Of a stretch of 64,000 nucleotides of DNA, positions 23,890 to 35,899 are shown piece by piece. The position numbers were made by a program, and so were the translations under genes. Within the stretch, counting starts at the first letter, position 1; the number at the start of each line of letters is the position of its first letter. This DNA is from Echiichthys vipera. Lineage: Eukaryota > Chordata > Actinopteri > Perciformes > Trachinidae. The stretch covers positions 32,929,112-32,993,111 of the forward strand of contig OY829649.1 of NCBI GenBank assembly GCA_963691815.1, written 5' to 3'. The notes below the pieces were generated by a model. That model was not told where the DNA came from and did no database searches. It saw only the letters and a list, made by a program, of their open reading frames with translations.

Positions 23890-24320
23890 CCCCAACCACA
23901 GCGACTTCCTGGTTGATCCAATCAGGAAGTGCCAAAAACTGCAGTTCTCTTAGTGTCCACTAGGTGTAGTTTGCACAATAGGGCAGTTTCTCATTGACCC
24001 CCATGTTAAACAGGCCATTCACAGCATCATTAAACCTGTTTAAGGACAAAATAACATTCTAGTCTGTATTTTTAGCTCATATCTCCATGACAACACTGAG
24101 GGGGGTGAATTTTTATGGACCAGGCTAGATTGGATTTTATTGGAGGTTAAAGTTTATGAATAATTAGGGGCGTGGCCTCTTGAGTGACAGCTAGCCTCTT
24201 GCCCTCACTTCTCCTCGTCGGTATACGTCAGCCAGATGGACGTATCTCCCTTCCCCCCCAACGTCACATACATGCCCTTTTTTGGTAAGAGGAAATGAGT
24301 CAGAGTCAAAATCTGACAAG
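23890..24320. repeat. possible dispersed repeat
   Basis: The text GTGTCCACTAGGTGTAGTTT, CATTGACCCCCATGTTAAAC and GGGGCGTGGCCTCTTGAGTG resembles a dispersed fish repeat I have seen in many introns. No termini or target duplication could be found, so the limits are approximate. Confidence 0.4.
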
Positions 24321-25686
24321 ATGGCGACTCCTGTAGATCGAGTACGATTGGATCAAGTTGAGAGAACAGACCTTGAAGGCGATGCTACATTAATTTTTTA
24401 TAGCCTATGGGATAAACACCGTAAATGACCACACATATGGCGAATGTCCACCCCCACCAACGCTAAGGAGTATCCAAATAATTGCTGTCGATGAGTAAAG
24501 CTCCAAAGTTTCAAAATAGTGTTTGGGACAGCCCCACTATGAAATGGCTTGTAAGTGATACTGTATTGGTGATTCAGCTGATTACAGAGAACTTGCTCTT
24601 GCCAGCGAGTCAAGCAGAGTGGATCTTATGATATTCATTTAGCCTTTCTATAACGAAGCCTCGTGCGTTTCAGCATATGAGAAGAGCAAATGAATGTAAG
24701 ACTGTTGCCATTTCCATTTTCTGAGTGCTCAACAGTGGTATATAATCACACTGTGGCTTTTTTATGTCCTCATCAACAAGCATTTAGGTTTATTACAGAG
24801 ACAAAACCTGACAAAGAAGGATATTTCAGGTTTAATCATGACCAATTTATTTCAATCTGGGTTATTCAGAGGGAAATGCCCCACTACAATGATGCATTAT
24901 GTATTTATTCATTAACATGGCAGTGAGTTAAATGACGGTTGAGTGTCTTGTGGCAGCCGGGTTGTTGAGAGAAAGTAATCAGATGCATTTTTGTCTCTGA
25001 TATTGAGCTGCACAATAAAGGCCGTCAGCAAATTCTGGGCAAAGTGGAGCAGCCGAGACAAAGGAGAGATGAGGGACGCAGATAATGACTGGTGTTGTTT
25101 TATTCATCTGCGCGAATGAATGCTGACCAGTGTTTGTTTGTGTTGAACCCATTGTGTTTGCAGTCAGAACTGGGAATCCGTGAGTGTGTAATTAATTCCC
25201 CCCTGACTGTCAGCCAGCATCAGTTTCTGACGTACGGGGAAGGAATCGAGTCGGCTTTACAGTGTCGACCGCGCAGAACACAAAAGGTGACTCCCTGACC
25301 TCACTGGAAAAAGACCTCACGGAGTATTATGTTAAATGTAGGAACTAAGTTTGGCTTCTTCTAATCAGATATACGACATCTATATCAGTTTTATCGTATA
25401 TTATTAATAATCATCATCTTCATTCTGTCTGAAGTGCAAAAATGTAATCTACATATTCATGATCATTAAATGTAACGGTTGTAATGTGTCAAGAAACCCC
25501 AACACAAAGTTTCAAGGAACAGACGGTGTAAGGCTTCATAACAAACCCTTGATGTTTAACATCACAGTGCTGTGCTTTACCCAGATTCAACTCTATATTC
25601 CATATTTAGTTGTAAAAACTGCAGCTAAATACGATTTCCAAAGAACACTTGGGACAATCTCTCTCTGCAAGGACACAAGTTGTCTC
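24321..25686. other. unique non-coding DNA
   Basis: No gene or repeat was recognised. The sequence is AT-rich, with short open frames only. Confidence 0.45.
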
Positions 25687-25689
25687 CGA

Positions 25690-26287
25690 GGGCGCACTCA
25701 CACTGTGCGTCCGTCCCGTGCCCCGTGCTTTAGGGTCCTTGTCCCCCCGCGCCCCAGGCCCGTTTGTACTCACACTACCTGGGCCTCGGAGAATGCTTCT
25801 TGCTGCCTATACGTCATCACGCCGTAACAGGTCACACGCATTGATGACGTCATGGCGATGCGTGGCTTTGTTTACAAATCTTTCCGTAGACCTCGGAGTT
25901 TTTGTGCGTCTTGTCGACTGTTTTTTAATATTTTCATCGACCAAATCTGCAGTAAACACTCCACCTCCGCATCACACCAACGTGAACCTTTCACCGCCAT
26001 TGTTTGAAATGTCCGCGCATGGTCCGTCCTTCTTACTTCTATGTCCCAACAGACGCACATACCGCTACCGCCGTAGGTTTTGTGCTTGTGCTTGTACACG
26101 TGCGCACGCTCGTGCTCGTACACGTGCAAACAGGCTTTACAAAAACCCACCTCTCTCAGACGGGCCGTGGACGGCCAGCTGTCCGCGGTTATGCGCGGAG
26201 CGGGTGCACTCACACTGGTCAAACGCTCTAGGCTTTAGCTGAAAAAACGGTTTTGGCCCGGGACGGAAGGACAGTGTGAGTGCGCCC
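25690..26287 (-). mobile_element. PIF/Harbinger-type element (copy D)
   Basis: The ends GGGCGCACTCACACTGTG and GGACAGTGTGAGTGCGCCC are flanked by CGA (25687-25689) and TGA (26288-26290), a duplication with one change. The minus-strand frame reads MAVKGSRWCDAEVECLLQIW before losing register. Its left end has GTGCGTCC in place of GTCCTTCC, shared with copy E. The long open frames across it on both strands are repeat artefacts. Confidence 0.85.
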
Positions 26288-26290
26288 TGA

Positions 26291-28359
26291 AAAGGAGCAA
26301 ATAGTAACTTTTATTGATGGAAAATCTGTTTTCACTCTTTTCCTGCGTAACTTTAACACAGTTTTGATGGACAGACGGTTCATCCAATCACCTGCCAGGT
26401 ATGTTTTTAAAGGACCGGCCATTCTCCAGTCAGGACAACTTTGAAATTTCACAAATAGAAAATCCAAGGAAAATACGCAGTAGTACTGAATCCATTCTTT
26501 GATTGACAGTTGGGAGGTACCTTGCAAAACCCCCCATAGTGTTACACCTGAATGATAAAGATGTTCACACATTTCCCAAGGTAAAAGTTAAAAATCTGTA
26601 TCCTAAAATCAAGGCAGAGTAAGTTTATCTCTGCCAGGACTGATCGACCCGCTGCAATGATTTGGTTCATGTGTCCTAATTGGGTGATTCAAATATGAAC
26701 TCTGCTGATGTGATATCTGATTTATATTCAAGTGTTCTGTCTACGGACACATACCGACGCAATGACCCTTTTAAGCCCTAGAAATATTGGTCAGAGCCAG
26801 TTCTTCGTGGACCATTTCGGCGCGCTGTATTTGTATAGGCTGGTTACACGGGATGAGCAGCCCAGATGAAACGGCTATGCCCTCCATGTACTTTTGCCCT
26901 CTGATAAACTTAGCAGTGAGCAGCACTTTCAAGTCTGCCGAATGTGGGTCACACAGCCCTCTGCTTGTGGTCTCTGTGGTCTTGCTCTGCATAAATAACA
27001 GCACATCAGTAGCGACTTCAAACAAGCTCCACATGGCTGAGACAAGACTCACCGTGCCAAACGCTGGTGTAGACTTTCTGATTTCTTCAGCTCAGTCCAG
27101 CGTCGGCTTATTTTTGGACACTTGCAGAATCGCTTAATTGTTGGTATTGGCCAAAACTCTGTCTGTGTGATGGATTGAAGTCTTGAATTAAATCTGAACT
27201 TGTCAGTGGGGATGCAGCTGCTCTAACCACGCTAACACCGACTGTAATACACGTTTAGGATGTGTAGCAAAATTTAAATCGAGGCCATCCATTATACAGC
27301 ATCTCAGCTTTGACAGCATCAACTCGGTCAGAGCTGAAACCTGTCTTCCCCTCGTGCTGTATCTGGCTCTGGAGCGGCTCCTCTATGGAAGATAATGAGG
27401 CAGCCTGTGGAGAGGTAATGTTTAATAAGTGGGATCCTCTCCTGGCTCTTGTTCGGTGTCAATGAAAAGGAGTAAAACCTTTGGCAAAGCTTTCCACACA
27501 AACATGAGATGAGCATATTTTTTTACGAAGGCCTTTTAAAGCCCCGTGTCTGTCATGTCTTTGTCTGTCATGGTAGAGAAATCCCATTCACCTCTGCATT
27601 AGAAGAGTTTGAGACCCAGATTGTTCATCACAGTGCAGCTGCCACTCTTCATGGCATTAAGTAGTAAGCTGACCTGGCGTGAAGGTCAAACATGACAACT
27701 TCAAGATGGAAACTTTGCAGGGGAAGTTCAGTGTTTCCTGGTGTACGGTAGCAGCTTTGAATGCAGCAGGGACGCATTGTAAAGTCCTGAAAATACAAGA
27801 TTACATATAAAAGCAAAGTAAAGAGAACTGGATTGTCAATATCAATATTCAGATCATTAGTTCTCTTCCAAACATACTGGTTGACTGTGGACTGCACTGA
27901 CATGACGCAGTAACGTGTTCACCACAGTATTACATTTCCAAATCAAAAGCCAGATGCTGAAATTTAATTTTATCTGAATTGCCAGATGAAATTTACTGAA
28001 GCGAACAACTGCTCAGATTAATGACTTCCTGTGCAAGTTAAATAAAGAAGTTAGCTGCACAAAATGTATGTAAGTATGTGAAATGTGTCATAAAAGACCA
28101 CAATATCATCACATTCCCTTTGTTTTTGGTTCTGGTTCATCCGGGTCTTTGTCACTTCAATCCATTTGCACATTCATTTCTGATGTTGAACTTTTCACCC
28201 CACAACTAATATCGCTTTGCCATTAAGTTGTCTTCAAGACAAATGCCCGTGCTCACACGAGTAATCGCAACAAAGCACGTGCAGACACAGATGTGTGCAT
28301 TGTCGCATGCAGTTGCCAGGTTTCAGGTGTTGCCTTTAACTGCAATATTTAAATATCAC
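26291..28359. other. unique non-coding DNA
   Basis: No recognised gene. Overlapping frames are open on both strands at 26771-27137. The minus frame includes a possible acceptor (TTATTTATGCAG just before AGCAAGACCAC) but matches no family I know. Confidence 0.4.
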
Positions 28360-28371
28360 TAATGCAACAAA

Positions 28372-28746
28372 AGGCTACACGGTGGGGTAGTGGTTAGCAC
28401 TGTCGCCTCACAGCGAGAGGGTTCCTGGTTTGAATCCCGGCTGGGGCCCTTCTGTGTGGAGTTTGCATGTTGTCCCCGTGTCTGCGTGGGTTCTCTCCGG
28501 GTTCTCCGGTTTCCTCCCACAGTCCAAACACGTGCAGGTGTTCGGTTCATTGATGACTCTAAATCACCCGTAGGTGTGAATGGTTGTCTGTCTCTGTTCG
28601 TCTCTATGTGTCCTGTGATAGACTGGCGTCCTGTCCAGGGTGGACCCCGCCTCACGCCCGATGTCAGCTGGGATCGGCTCCAGCCCCCCCGCGACCCTGA
28701 CCCCGGGATAAGCGGTTGAAGATGACTGAATGAATGAATGAATGAA
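28372..28746 (+). mobile_element. tRNA-derived SINE, full length (copy 5)
   Basis: This is the best preserved copy. It is flanked by a perfect 12-bp target duplication TAATGCAACAAA at 28360-28371 and 28747-28758. An A-box-like TAGTGGTTAGCAC lies at 28388-28400 and a B box GGTTTGAATCC at 28427-28437. The 3' end, CGCGACCCTGACCCCGGGAT then AAGCGGTTGAAGATGA, is the part shared with the LINE. A GAATGA tail follows. Confidence 0.95.
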
Positions 28747-28758
28747 TAATGCAACAAA

Positions 28759-29852
28759 TATATAAAATGTAACACTGTTTTCTGGGGTGCACAGATTGCT
28801 GTTTCCTGTCCCTAATTTTAGCCTAAATGTTACAAAAATGGCCGCCACTGATGGCAAACAAAGGCCAAGAATCGGTTGCCAATTCCCTCAGAATGGTTGC
28901 CAGTGGCAACCTGGCAACTGTTACTGTCGAGCCCTGCGTGCGTTGGCATTATTGGACGCTTCATGTCACAGAGCTAATTGCGGGGTCAGTGTCTCGTAAG
29001 AAAGTAAACTGCAGATAAAACTGCACTTCTCATCTCCTTTCTTTGACAGTCGGCAAAACACAACATCTAGTTTTCTCCTGTTTGAGATGCACTCCCAGAC
29101 ACTACCAGATTTCACTCTGTCTGTCATTCAAGTCTGCGCTGACTCGGCAGTCCTCCTCAGAGAGTAGAGACATCACCAGATCCGTGGGAGAGATCTGTCT
29201 TACTTCCTGTGATGCAGGAGCCGAGTTAAAGCAGGCAGGCTGCAGCCCAGACGCCTTTGAAGCAGCGTATTTGATTTCAGGCTGGTTGTTAAGGGCTGAA
29301 CTCAGCTGCTGGAACCAGGCTCGGAGAACACACAAGGTCAGATACACAAGTATTCCTTCACACATGACAACACACACACACAAACTACACACACACATTT
29401 TCCATTCTTAATTAGCATTAATCACTGGCCCTTTTGTAAATGCTGCCGGCTGCCAATTACCAATGATTACATCCTATTAGCTGCCGGGAAGGTGACAGGG
29501 GTCAAGACTGGCCCCTTTCACTGGACATTATTCAGTGGAGATCTGCATGGTAATAGCATGGAAATAACCTCCCCCACATTTATCATAATTACCATTCAGC
29601 TAGAACTGGTCCACCAGCAGGAACCGCACTAAACTGTAGTCATATTTGACTCGAACACACCAACATGAACAACATGGATGCATTTCTGTCATTACGTCTG
29701 TCTCTGAGGACAAGCACTGTTAGACTGATTACATTCAAAGTGACATTCAATGCACTCATGTTCATTATGCTGGATATTTTTGATATAATGCTAAAAATAA
29801 CAATAATAATATTTGACACACAAACAGAAAAAGTAATCATTTAATCAGTGCA

Positions 29853-29853
<1 letters not shown>
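28759..29853. other. unique non-coding DNA, possible conserved element
   Basis: No gene was recognised. The 29405-29600 stretch is rich in TAATTA-like cores and lacks simple repeats (for example TTAATTAGCATTAATCACTG). That composition is common in vertebrate developmental enhancers, but conservation cannot be tested here. Confidence 0.4.

Positions 29854-29898
<45 letters not shown>
29854..29898. repeat. AT microsatellite
   Basis: A perfect (TA)n run of about 22 units. Confidence 0.97.
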
Positions 29899-29900
<2 letters not shown>

Positions 29901-31427
29901 GAGGAGCTCTTTTCCAAAACGCTACAAATCCATTTTAATAGTTTTCAGGAAAATGACATTTTTTACCCGGACCCACACATTTGGTTAATATTCAGTTTAT
30001 CTTGTCTAAATGGTTTTTATGGCTCAGTCTGAACATGTTGAACGGACGGACGACACAAAAAACTCTCCCGCTTCAGAGCGCCGCCATGTTGGATCGCATA
30101 GAACGCTCACTGCATTCTGATTGGTCGAGAGGACGTATCGCATTTAGGCTAAAAATAGGTTTGGCGCTGGTCGCGGTTTGGAAAGGAACTGCATCTTGAG
30201 ACCATTTTAAACAGGGAAATATAGAGATTTGGCAGAAACACTGATGAAGCAGTGAAAGGTTCTGTATACAGCAAAGTGGCGCAAACTCATTTTTTAAAAT
30301 TTGGCTTTTATCTCTTTTTGAAAAAGAGCTCTTTATATATATATATGCATGCCACTGGCCCTCTGGCCCTCTATCTCAGTGAGTATTCTCGTCCCCTTCT
30401 ATCTATATATACATATATATATACATTTATATATATATGTATGTAAATATGTCGTTTTACACGTTTGCGTTTTCTCAGTTCAGCAGTCAATAGCAGAAAC
30501 CAATGGCAGCTTCGAGCGACGCGTCTTCATCCAATGAGAAGTTGCTGCTGATGTCTGAGCAAAGAGGGGAACTGTCGATCACCCATTCTCTCTCCGTACA
30601 GTGGAGCTGAAATGACTTCTCTCCCAAGCAATATGCCAATTCAGCCTTGCCAGGCTACAATAAGCAAAGGGAAAATTGTGGGCTGGTGTTGCCAGGCGAC
30701 AGTAATTTTTGCCTTTTGGGTGTGCTCTCTTTCCCTCAGCCTGACTGATCCACTCCGTGATACTAAGAGTCAGGAATAGGAATACCCAACTCCCCAACAC
30801 ACACCTGTCTAGGATAGATTCCTCGCTAACTTTGGAGCTAAATGCTATCTCTAGATAAAAACGTTATGTTTCAGAATGACGTTCTGCTCTCAAATGACAC
30901 TGGCGACGGTCGAACCATCGTGAAATCTCATTGATATTTGGTTATTTATAAAAATAAGACAAATACACCAGAAAGCACCATCATGGAGCTAGAGATGGAG
31001 GATGTATCATCAACAGCTGTTTCATTTGACGTAAAGGTGTTTTTAAGGGGGACTTTCCCTTTGAAGATCTGTTGGCTGCCATTTTCACTTTGGCAGTTAT
31101 CTTAGATTTAGTCTTTGTACTAAAAAGCTTAATAGTTTAAGTCATATTTTAGACATTGTTATCCTTCATAGTTGTAGTAGAGGACGTCTGTTTTCTCTCT
31201 GAATGCGGTCAGTGATCTTTGATTCAGTATTTTGCCTGTCTACATACATTATACTAAACAATTCAGTTAATCTAGACTCGCCAAAACCATCACTTGTTTC
31301 ATTTTAGTCAATTTTATTTCAAATAAGATTTTATTTTTTATCTAATTGTGATGAAAAACACAGGTTCCTGCCAACAAAGTTGTCTTCCTTCACCTGTTCA
31401 ACTAACTGCAGCAGTTTAGGAAACAGA
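29899..31427. other. unique non-coding DNA with short TA tracts
   Basis: TA-rich tracts lie at about 30331-30346 and 30400-30440. No gene or recognised repeat was found. Confidence 0.45.
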
Positions 31428-32183
31428 CACTCGAGTGTCCTGCTGTTATTACAGACATTTGAACTCACCACAGACACTCAACTGTCCTGTTGTTATTACA
31501 GACAGTGAACTAACCACAGACACTCAACTGTCCTGCTGTTATTACAGACAGTGAACTAACCACAGACACTCAACTGTCCTGCTGTTATTACAGACATTTG
31601 AACTAACCACGGACACTCAACTGTCCTGCTGTTATTACAGACATGTGAACTAACCACAGACACTGGACTGTCCTGTTGTTATTACAGACATGTGAACTAA
31701 CCACAGACACTCGAGTGTCCTGCTGTTATTACAGACATGTGAACTAACCACAGACACTCAACTGTCCTGCTGTTATCACAGACATGTGAACTAACCACAG
31801 ACACTCGAGTGTCCCGCTGTTATTACAGACATGTGAACTAACCACAGACACTCAACTTTCCTGATGTTATTACAGACATGTGAACTAACCACAGACACTC
31901 GAGTGTCCTGCTGTTATTACAGACATGTGAACTAACCACAGACACTCAACTGTCCTGCTGTTATTACAGACATGTGAACTAACCACAGACACTCAACTTT
32001 CCTGCTGTTATTACAGACATGTGAACTAACCACGGACACTCAACTGTCCTGTTGTTATCACAGACATGTGAACTAACCACAGACACTCGAGTGTCCCGCT
32101 GTTATTACAGACATGTGAACTAACCACGGACACTCAACTGTCCTGCTGTTATTACAGACATGTGAACTAACCACAGACACAAG
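31428..32183. repeat. 47-bp minisatellite, 16 units
   Basis: Sixteen head-to-tail units of about 47 bp, built on CACTCAACTGTCCTGCTGTT, ATTACAGACATGTGAACTAA and CCACAGA. Units 1, 7, 9, 11 and 15 replace CTCAACTG with CTCGAGTG, which makes a perfect palindrome CACTCGAGTG. Units 2 and 3 are one base shorter (ACAGTGAAC). Adjacent units 8-9 and 14-15 share the same pair of variants (TTATCACAG then GTCCCGCTG), which suggests a six-unit block duplication. There is no coding potential. Confidence 0.95.
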
Positions 32184-33169
32184 ACTGTTAGTGATGTGCG
32201 GGTCGGTAAATCAAGAGATTTTGTTTTTCAAACTTCATTTGAGTCTTGGTTTTTTTGCATGTTGCTATCATCACAGTTAGTGTTAAATGACAGCATCGGT
32301 TTCTCGTCTTAGTCACTGAAAAAAGTTTGTTGCGGAACAAATTTCCTCATAATTATCATTAACCAAATGAACACAGGTCGGTGGTACTTGGATCTTCGCC
32401 AGGCCTTTTTTGAATGACACGAAAACGGGGTGGCATCCAATCGTAATACCAAACATTTAATAATGAGCTTAAAAACATTTGCTTATCTTCTTAACTGCTG
32501 AATAAAGAGAGAGCTGTGCCCCAAGTTAAGGATGCAGCACAGAGCCACGGAGGAGCAAAAAAAAGATAATAAATAATGGAAGCAAAGGCAAAGGGGGGGG
32601 TTTGAAACTAATTTGCATTGCACAATTGATTTCTCACAACTACCCTGTCCGCAGTGTCAGTCATCCCCTCTTTTGAGTTTTAATTAAATCCCCGACTGAG
32701 TTCTGTTCGAATTTCTGATTTGAAGCAGCAGTCAATAGCAGCAAAGTGTCCAAAGATTGGGCCCCGTTCACTAAATCAATTCCAACAATGCTTCCAGGCC
32801 TGTGCCTCTGCAGAAGGAGTCGGCTGCACAATGGGTGTCAGAGGAGATAATATCTACCCGCTTGTAACCATCCCGTCCCTGCTGGGGGGAACACTTCAAA
32901 ACAGGCCTATCAGTTCTGCTTCCTCCTCCTGCCTCATGATATGATCTCATTTGATGAAATTATAATGTGATGCCGCTCGTAATGGATGGTAATGAAGATT
33001 GAATTATCCACATTTTTAATGGCTATGGAAGCACGCAGCCTACATGTATATGTTACATGATAAGTCCTCTTACATACTGCATGATAACATATCATTTACA
33101 TGTACGTGCCTGTACTGCATATTGCAGTATATTTCACGCTTGTTTCATGATACACATACATACCAAATG
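32184..33169. other. unique non-coding DNA
   Basis: No gene or repeat was recognised. The 32690-32950 stretch is higher in complexity but has no convincing exon. Confidence 0.45.
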
Positions 33170-33986
33170 GCGCGGCACGGTGGTGTGGTGGTTAGCACTG
33201 TCGCCTTACAGCAAGAGGGTCTTCTGTGTGGAGTTTGCATGTTCTCCCCATGTCTGCGTGGGTTTTCTCCGGGTTCTCCGGTTTCCTCCCACAGTCCAAA
33301 GACGTGCAGGTTAATTGATGACTCTAAATTTAAAGCGAGGTTGTTGTCTGTCTCTCATCTCATCTGCATCCGCTTATCCGGGGGCAGCAGCTTTAGCAGG
33401 GCACCCCAAACTTCCCTTTCCCGGGCCACATTAACCAGCTCTAACTGGGGGATCCTGAGGCGTTCCCAGGCCAGTGTGGAGATCTAATCTCTCCACCTGG
33501 TCCTGGGTCTTCCCCGAGGCCTCCTCCCAGCTGGACGTGCCTGGAACACCTCCCTAGGGAGGCGCCCAGGGTTCATCCTTACCAGATGATCCTGAACCAC
33601 CTCAACTGGCTCCTTTCAACGCAAAGGAGCAGCGGCTCTACTCCGAGTTCCTCACGGATGCTGAACTTCTCACCCTCTCTCTAAGGGAGACTTCAGCCCT
33701 CCTCCTGAGGAAACCCGTTTCGGCAGCTTGTACCTTTGACCTCGTTCTTTCGGTCATGACCCAGCTTTCATGACCACAGGTGAGGGTAGGAACCAAGATT
33801 GACCAGTAGATCGAGAGCTTTGCCTTCCTCAGCTCTCTTTTCGTCACAACGGTGCGGTAGAGCGACTGCAACACCGCCCCCACTGTCTCTGTTTGTCTCT
33901 ATGTGCCCTGCAATAGACTGGCGTCCTGTCCAGGGTGTACCCCGCCCCACCCCCTCTTGGCCGGGGGGCTTGGATGGATGGATGGT
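33170..33986 (+). mobile_element. SINE copy 6, split by a LINE insertion
   Basis: The SINE runs 33170-33355 and resumes at 33883-33986 (GTTTGTCTCTATGTGCCCTG through TAGACTGGCGTCCTGTCCAG). It ends in the GGAT-tail subfamily 3' end CCCCACCCCCTCTTGGCC and GGATGGATGG. The break falls exactly at CTGTCTCT, present on both sides (33348-33355 and 33883-33890). The B-box region is deleted, so GAGGG joins TCTTCTGTGTGG. Confidence 0.92.
33356..33882 (-). mobile_element. LINE 3' end inserted in SINE (copy 2)
   Basis: Reverse-strand copy of the same LINE as at 6268-6835. It begins with the reversed tail (CATCTCATCTGCATCCGCTT) and extends to the region encoding QSLYRTVVTKREL. An 8-bp target duplication CTGTCTCT flanks it. 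The minus frame 33638-33883 gives IYWSILVPTLTCGHESWVMT. The same internal frame breaks are present as in copy 1. Confidence 0.92.
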
Positions 33987-35317
33987 ACACACAGTACATT
34001 GCACACACATAAATAGTCTTTATGTAATAGTCTATAAAGGCCAATGGAATCTGATGCACTTCTATGCAAAGCCTTCTGCCATGCTGATCTTAATTATATT
34101 CTACAGGAAAGCTACTTGCTAAGCCCTCGTGAAGAAGCGTAGAAAATATGAGGTTTCCGAGACAAAGCGGTGTGGTATCTTATATGAATAGGACCCATTG
34201 AGGACCCAGGTGCCTGCTTCCGCCCATTACACCTCACCTCCGGCAAGTTCCGCGTTGCATTTTTAATGAAACGGAGAGGGGAGCAACAGCTTTCATTTCA
34301 CATATTGCATTCCTTCACACAGCCAAGTCGTCTGTCAGAGATGATAAACTCCAGTTTGGTGAGAGGTCAAGTGAAATATTAACAAGGGCCTCCAGCAAAC
34401 CACCCAATCAATTACTAAATGATATATTCATAAATCAATGGGCTCCAGCTGACAGCTGAGAGACGGGACGCTTCGTTGTGGGGAGATTGGCACCTTGGCT
34501 TTTGAAGCAAATTAAGATTTTCCTTCTTCTCTCCCAGTTCTTTACGTTCAAGTTAGCCGTTTCCTCTGATGTGATTTCAGATGGGACTTGGCGGTTGGCG
34601 CAACGTACATTCGTGTTGCTGTTCTTCTACTTGAGGCAGACATTCAGTATGTGCTGCTAAAGCGTCCTCCTTAACCACGGTCGCCATGATCGCTTTAGCC
34701 CCAATGAACTGCGCACACATGAAAGTGACACTGTGCAACTTTTGGAAAAAGAAAAAGCTTTATCTTGCTCAGGCAAATAAGTTGAATTCACAAAATAAAA
34801 TATGCCGTACACCTGGACGAGGACTGCTGCAGCTTTAGGCCCAACAAAGTGTTTCTATCCAGCGTATTCTTGTTAATGCTTTCTGATGGGATCATATAAA
34901 CTGTAAAGATCTTTGCGTTCCTCGTCGCATTGGACAGAATAAACCAGATTGCTTTTGTGTGTGTGTGGTGTTCTGTCCTCGGGATGTACTAGTCTCTATG
35001 TGAGTGTGTTGCTGGGTTTGAAATACACAGGGATGCAGTGTTTGTTGAAGATCATCCTGAGTTTCATACTTCTTGTCCTGAATGTCTGTACAGAGTTCTG
35101 TGCCCATCCCTCTTTTAGATGTGTGAATAAAAGTGAATAAAAACTGAACGTGCGAGAATTAAAGGCAGGTATTACCAGACTGTGTTGAAGGAATCCTCTG
35201 GGGACCATGAATGTCATTTCAAATATCACCCCAGCTGTCTGAACCGACATGCTGGACTGAACCACTGACAGACATTGACGTCTCTCTATGGCTAAACATA
35301 AATACATGATTACTGGT
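33987..35317. other. unique non-coding DNA
   Basis: No gene or recognised repeat was found. The open frames are short and overlap on both strands. Confidence 0.45.
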
Positions 35318-35411
35318 TACCGTAAGCCGTAGAAAAGCCGCACCGTTGTATAAGCCGCAGGGACCAGAACGAGGAAAAAAGGTAGCGGCTTATAGTCCGG
35401 AAATTACGGTA
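35318..35411. mobile_element. 94-bp MITE with TACCGTAA ends
   Basis: It starts TACCGTAAGCCGT and ends GGAAATTACGGTA. The internal GCGGCTTATAGTCCGGAAAT and TATAAGCCGCAGGGACC belong to a small dispersed vertebrate element type I recognise. The terminal TA on each side may be the target duplication. No coding content. Confidence 0.7.
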
Positions 35412-35899
35412 CATGAATTTAATGTTATTATGTTACTCTGTTCTTACTGGTCTACTTGATTCCGTTAGTTATTTTAATTTATGGTATTAATGCACTGCTC
35501 CACTTTATTCTGTCTATCAGGTCTTATATTGTATCCATCACAGCACTATGGTCACTTTATTCTTCAGTATTCATCTGTTACACAGAGCTAGCATATACTG
35601 CTGTCTTCCTGCCATGCACCACTATCACTTTATTATCTAGCTTATAGTTATATATTATATTTATACTCTATTACTGCACTATAGTTCTGTTTACGTCTGC
35701 TCATTACACACATGCATCATGTCTGACCTCATCTGAATCCGATCACTGTCCACTTATATCTTCTCTGCACTACAGTTCTGTTCATACCTGTTTCAACAGT
35801 CTACTGCATGTTTACATCATATACACGTCACATGTCTGCTTACATCTGATACACACATGTCTTTCTACATCTCACGCCGACGATGTTCTCCGTATCTAA
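35412..35899 (+). mobile_element. probable retroelement 3' UTR, left part
   Basis: AT-rich text with recurrent TGCACTA/CACTTTATT phrases, typical of fish LINE 3' UTRs. It leads without a break into the minisatellite, and a LINE-like terminal signal follows that array. Treating 35412-37468 as one retroelement 3' end expanded by the minisatellite is inference. Confidence 0.45.

Noticed and set aside
25649..26242. 197-codon open frame, longest in the window
   Set aside because: It crosses Harbinger copy D antisense to its SANT relic, starts outside the element and matches no protein family.
28372..28445. Possible tRNA gene at the head of a SINE
   Set aside because: The promoter boxes match, but the sequence is the SINE 5' head, repeated across the window with target duplications.
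31428..32183. Regular repeats with a short variable part, CRISPR-like at first sight
   Set aside because: Units are contiguous with no unique spacers, and the host is a vertebrate. It is a minisatellite.
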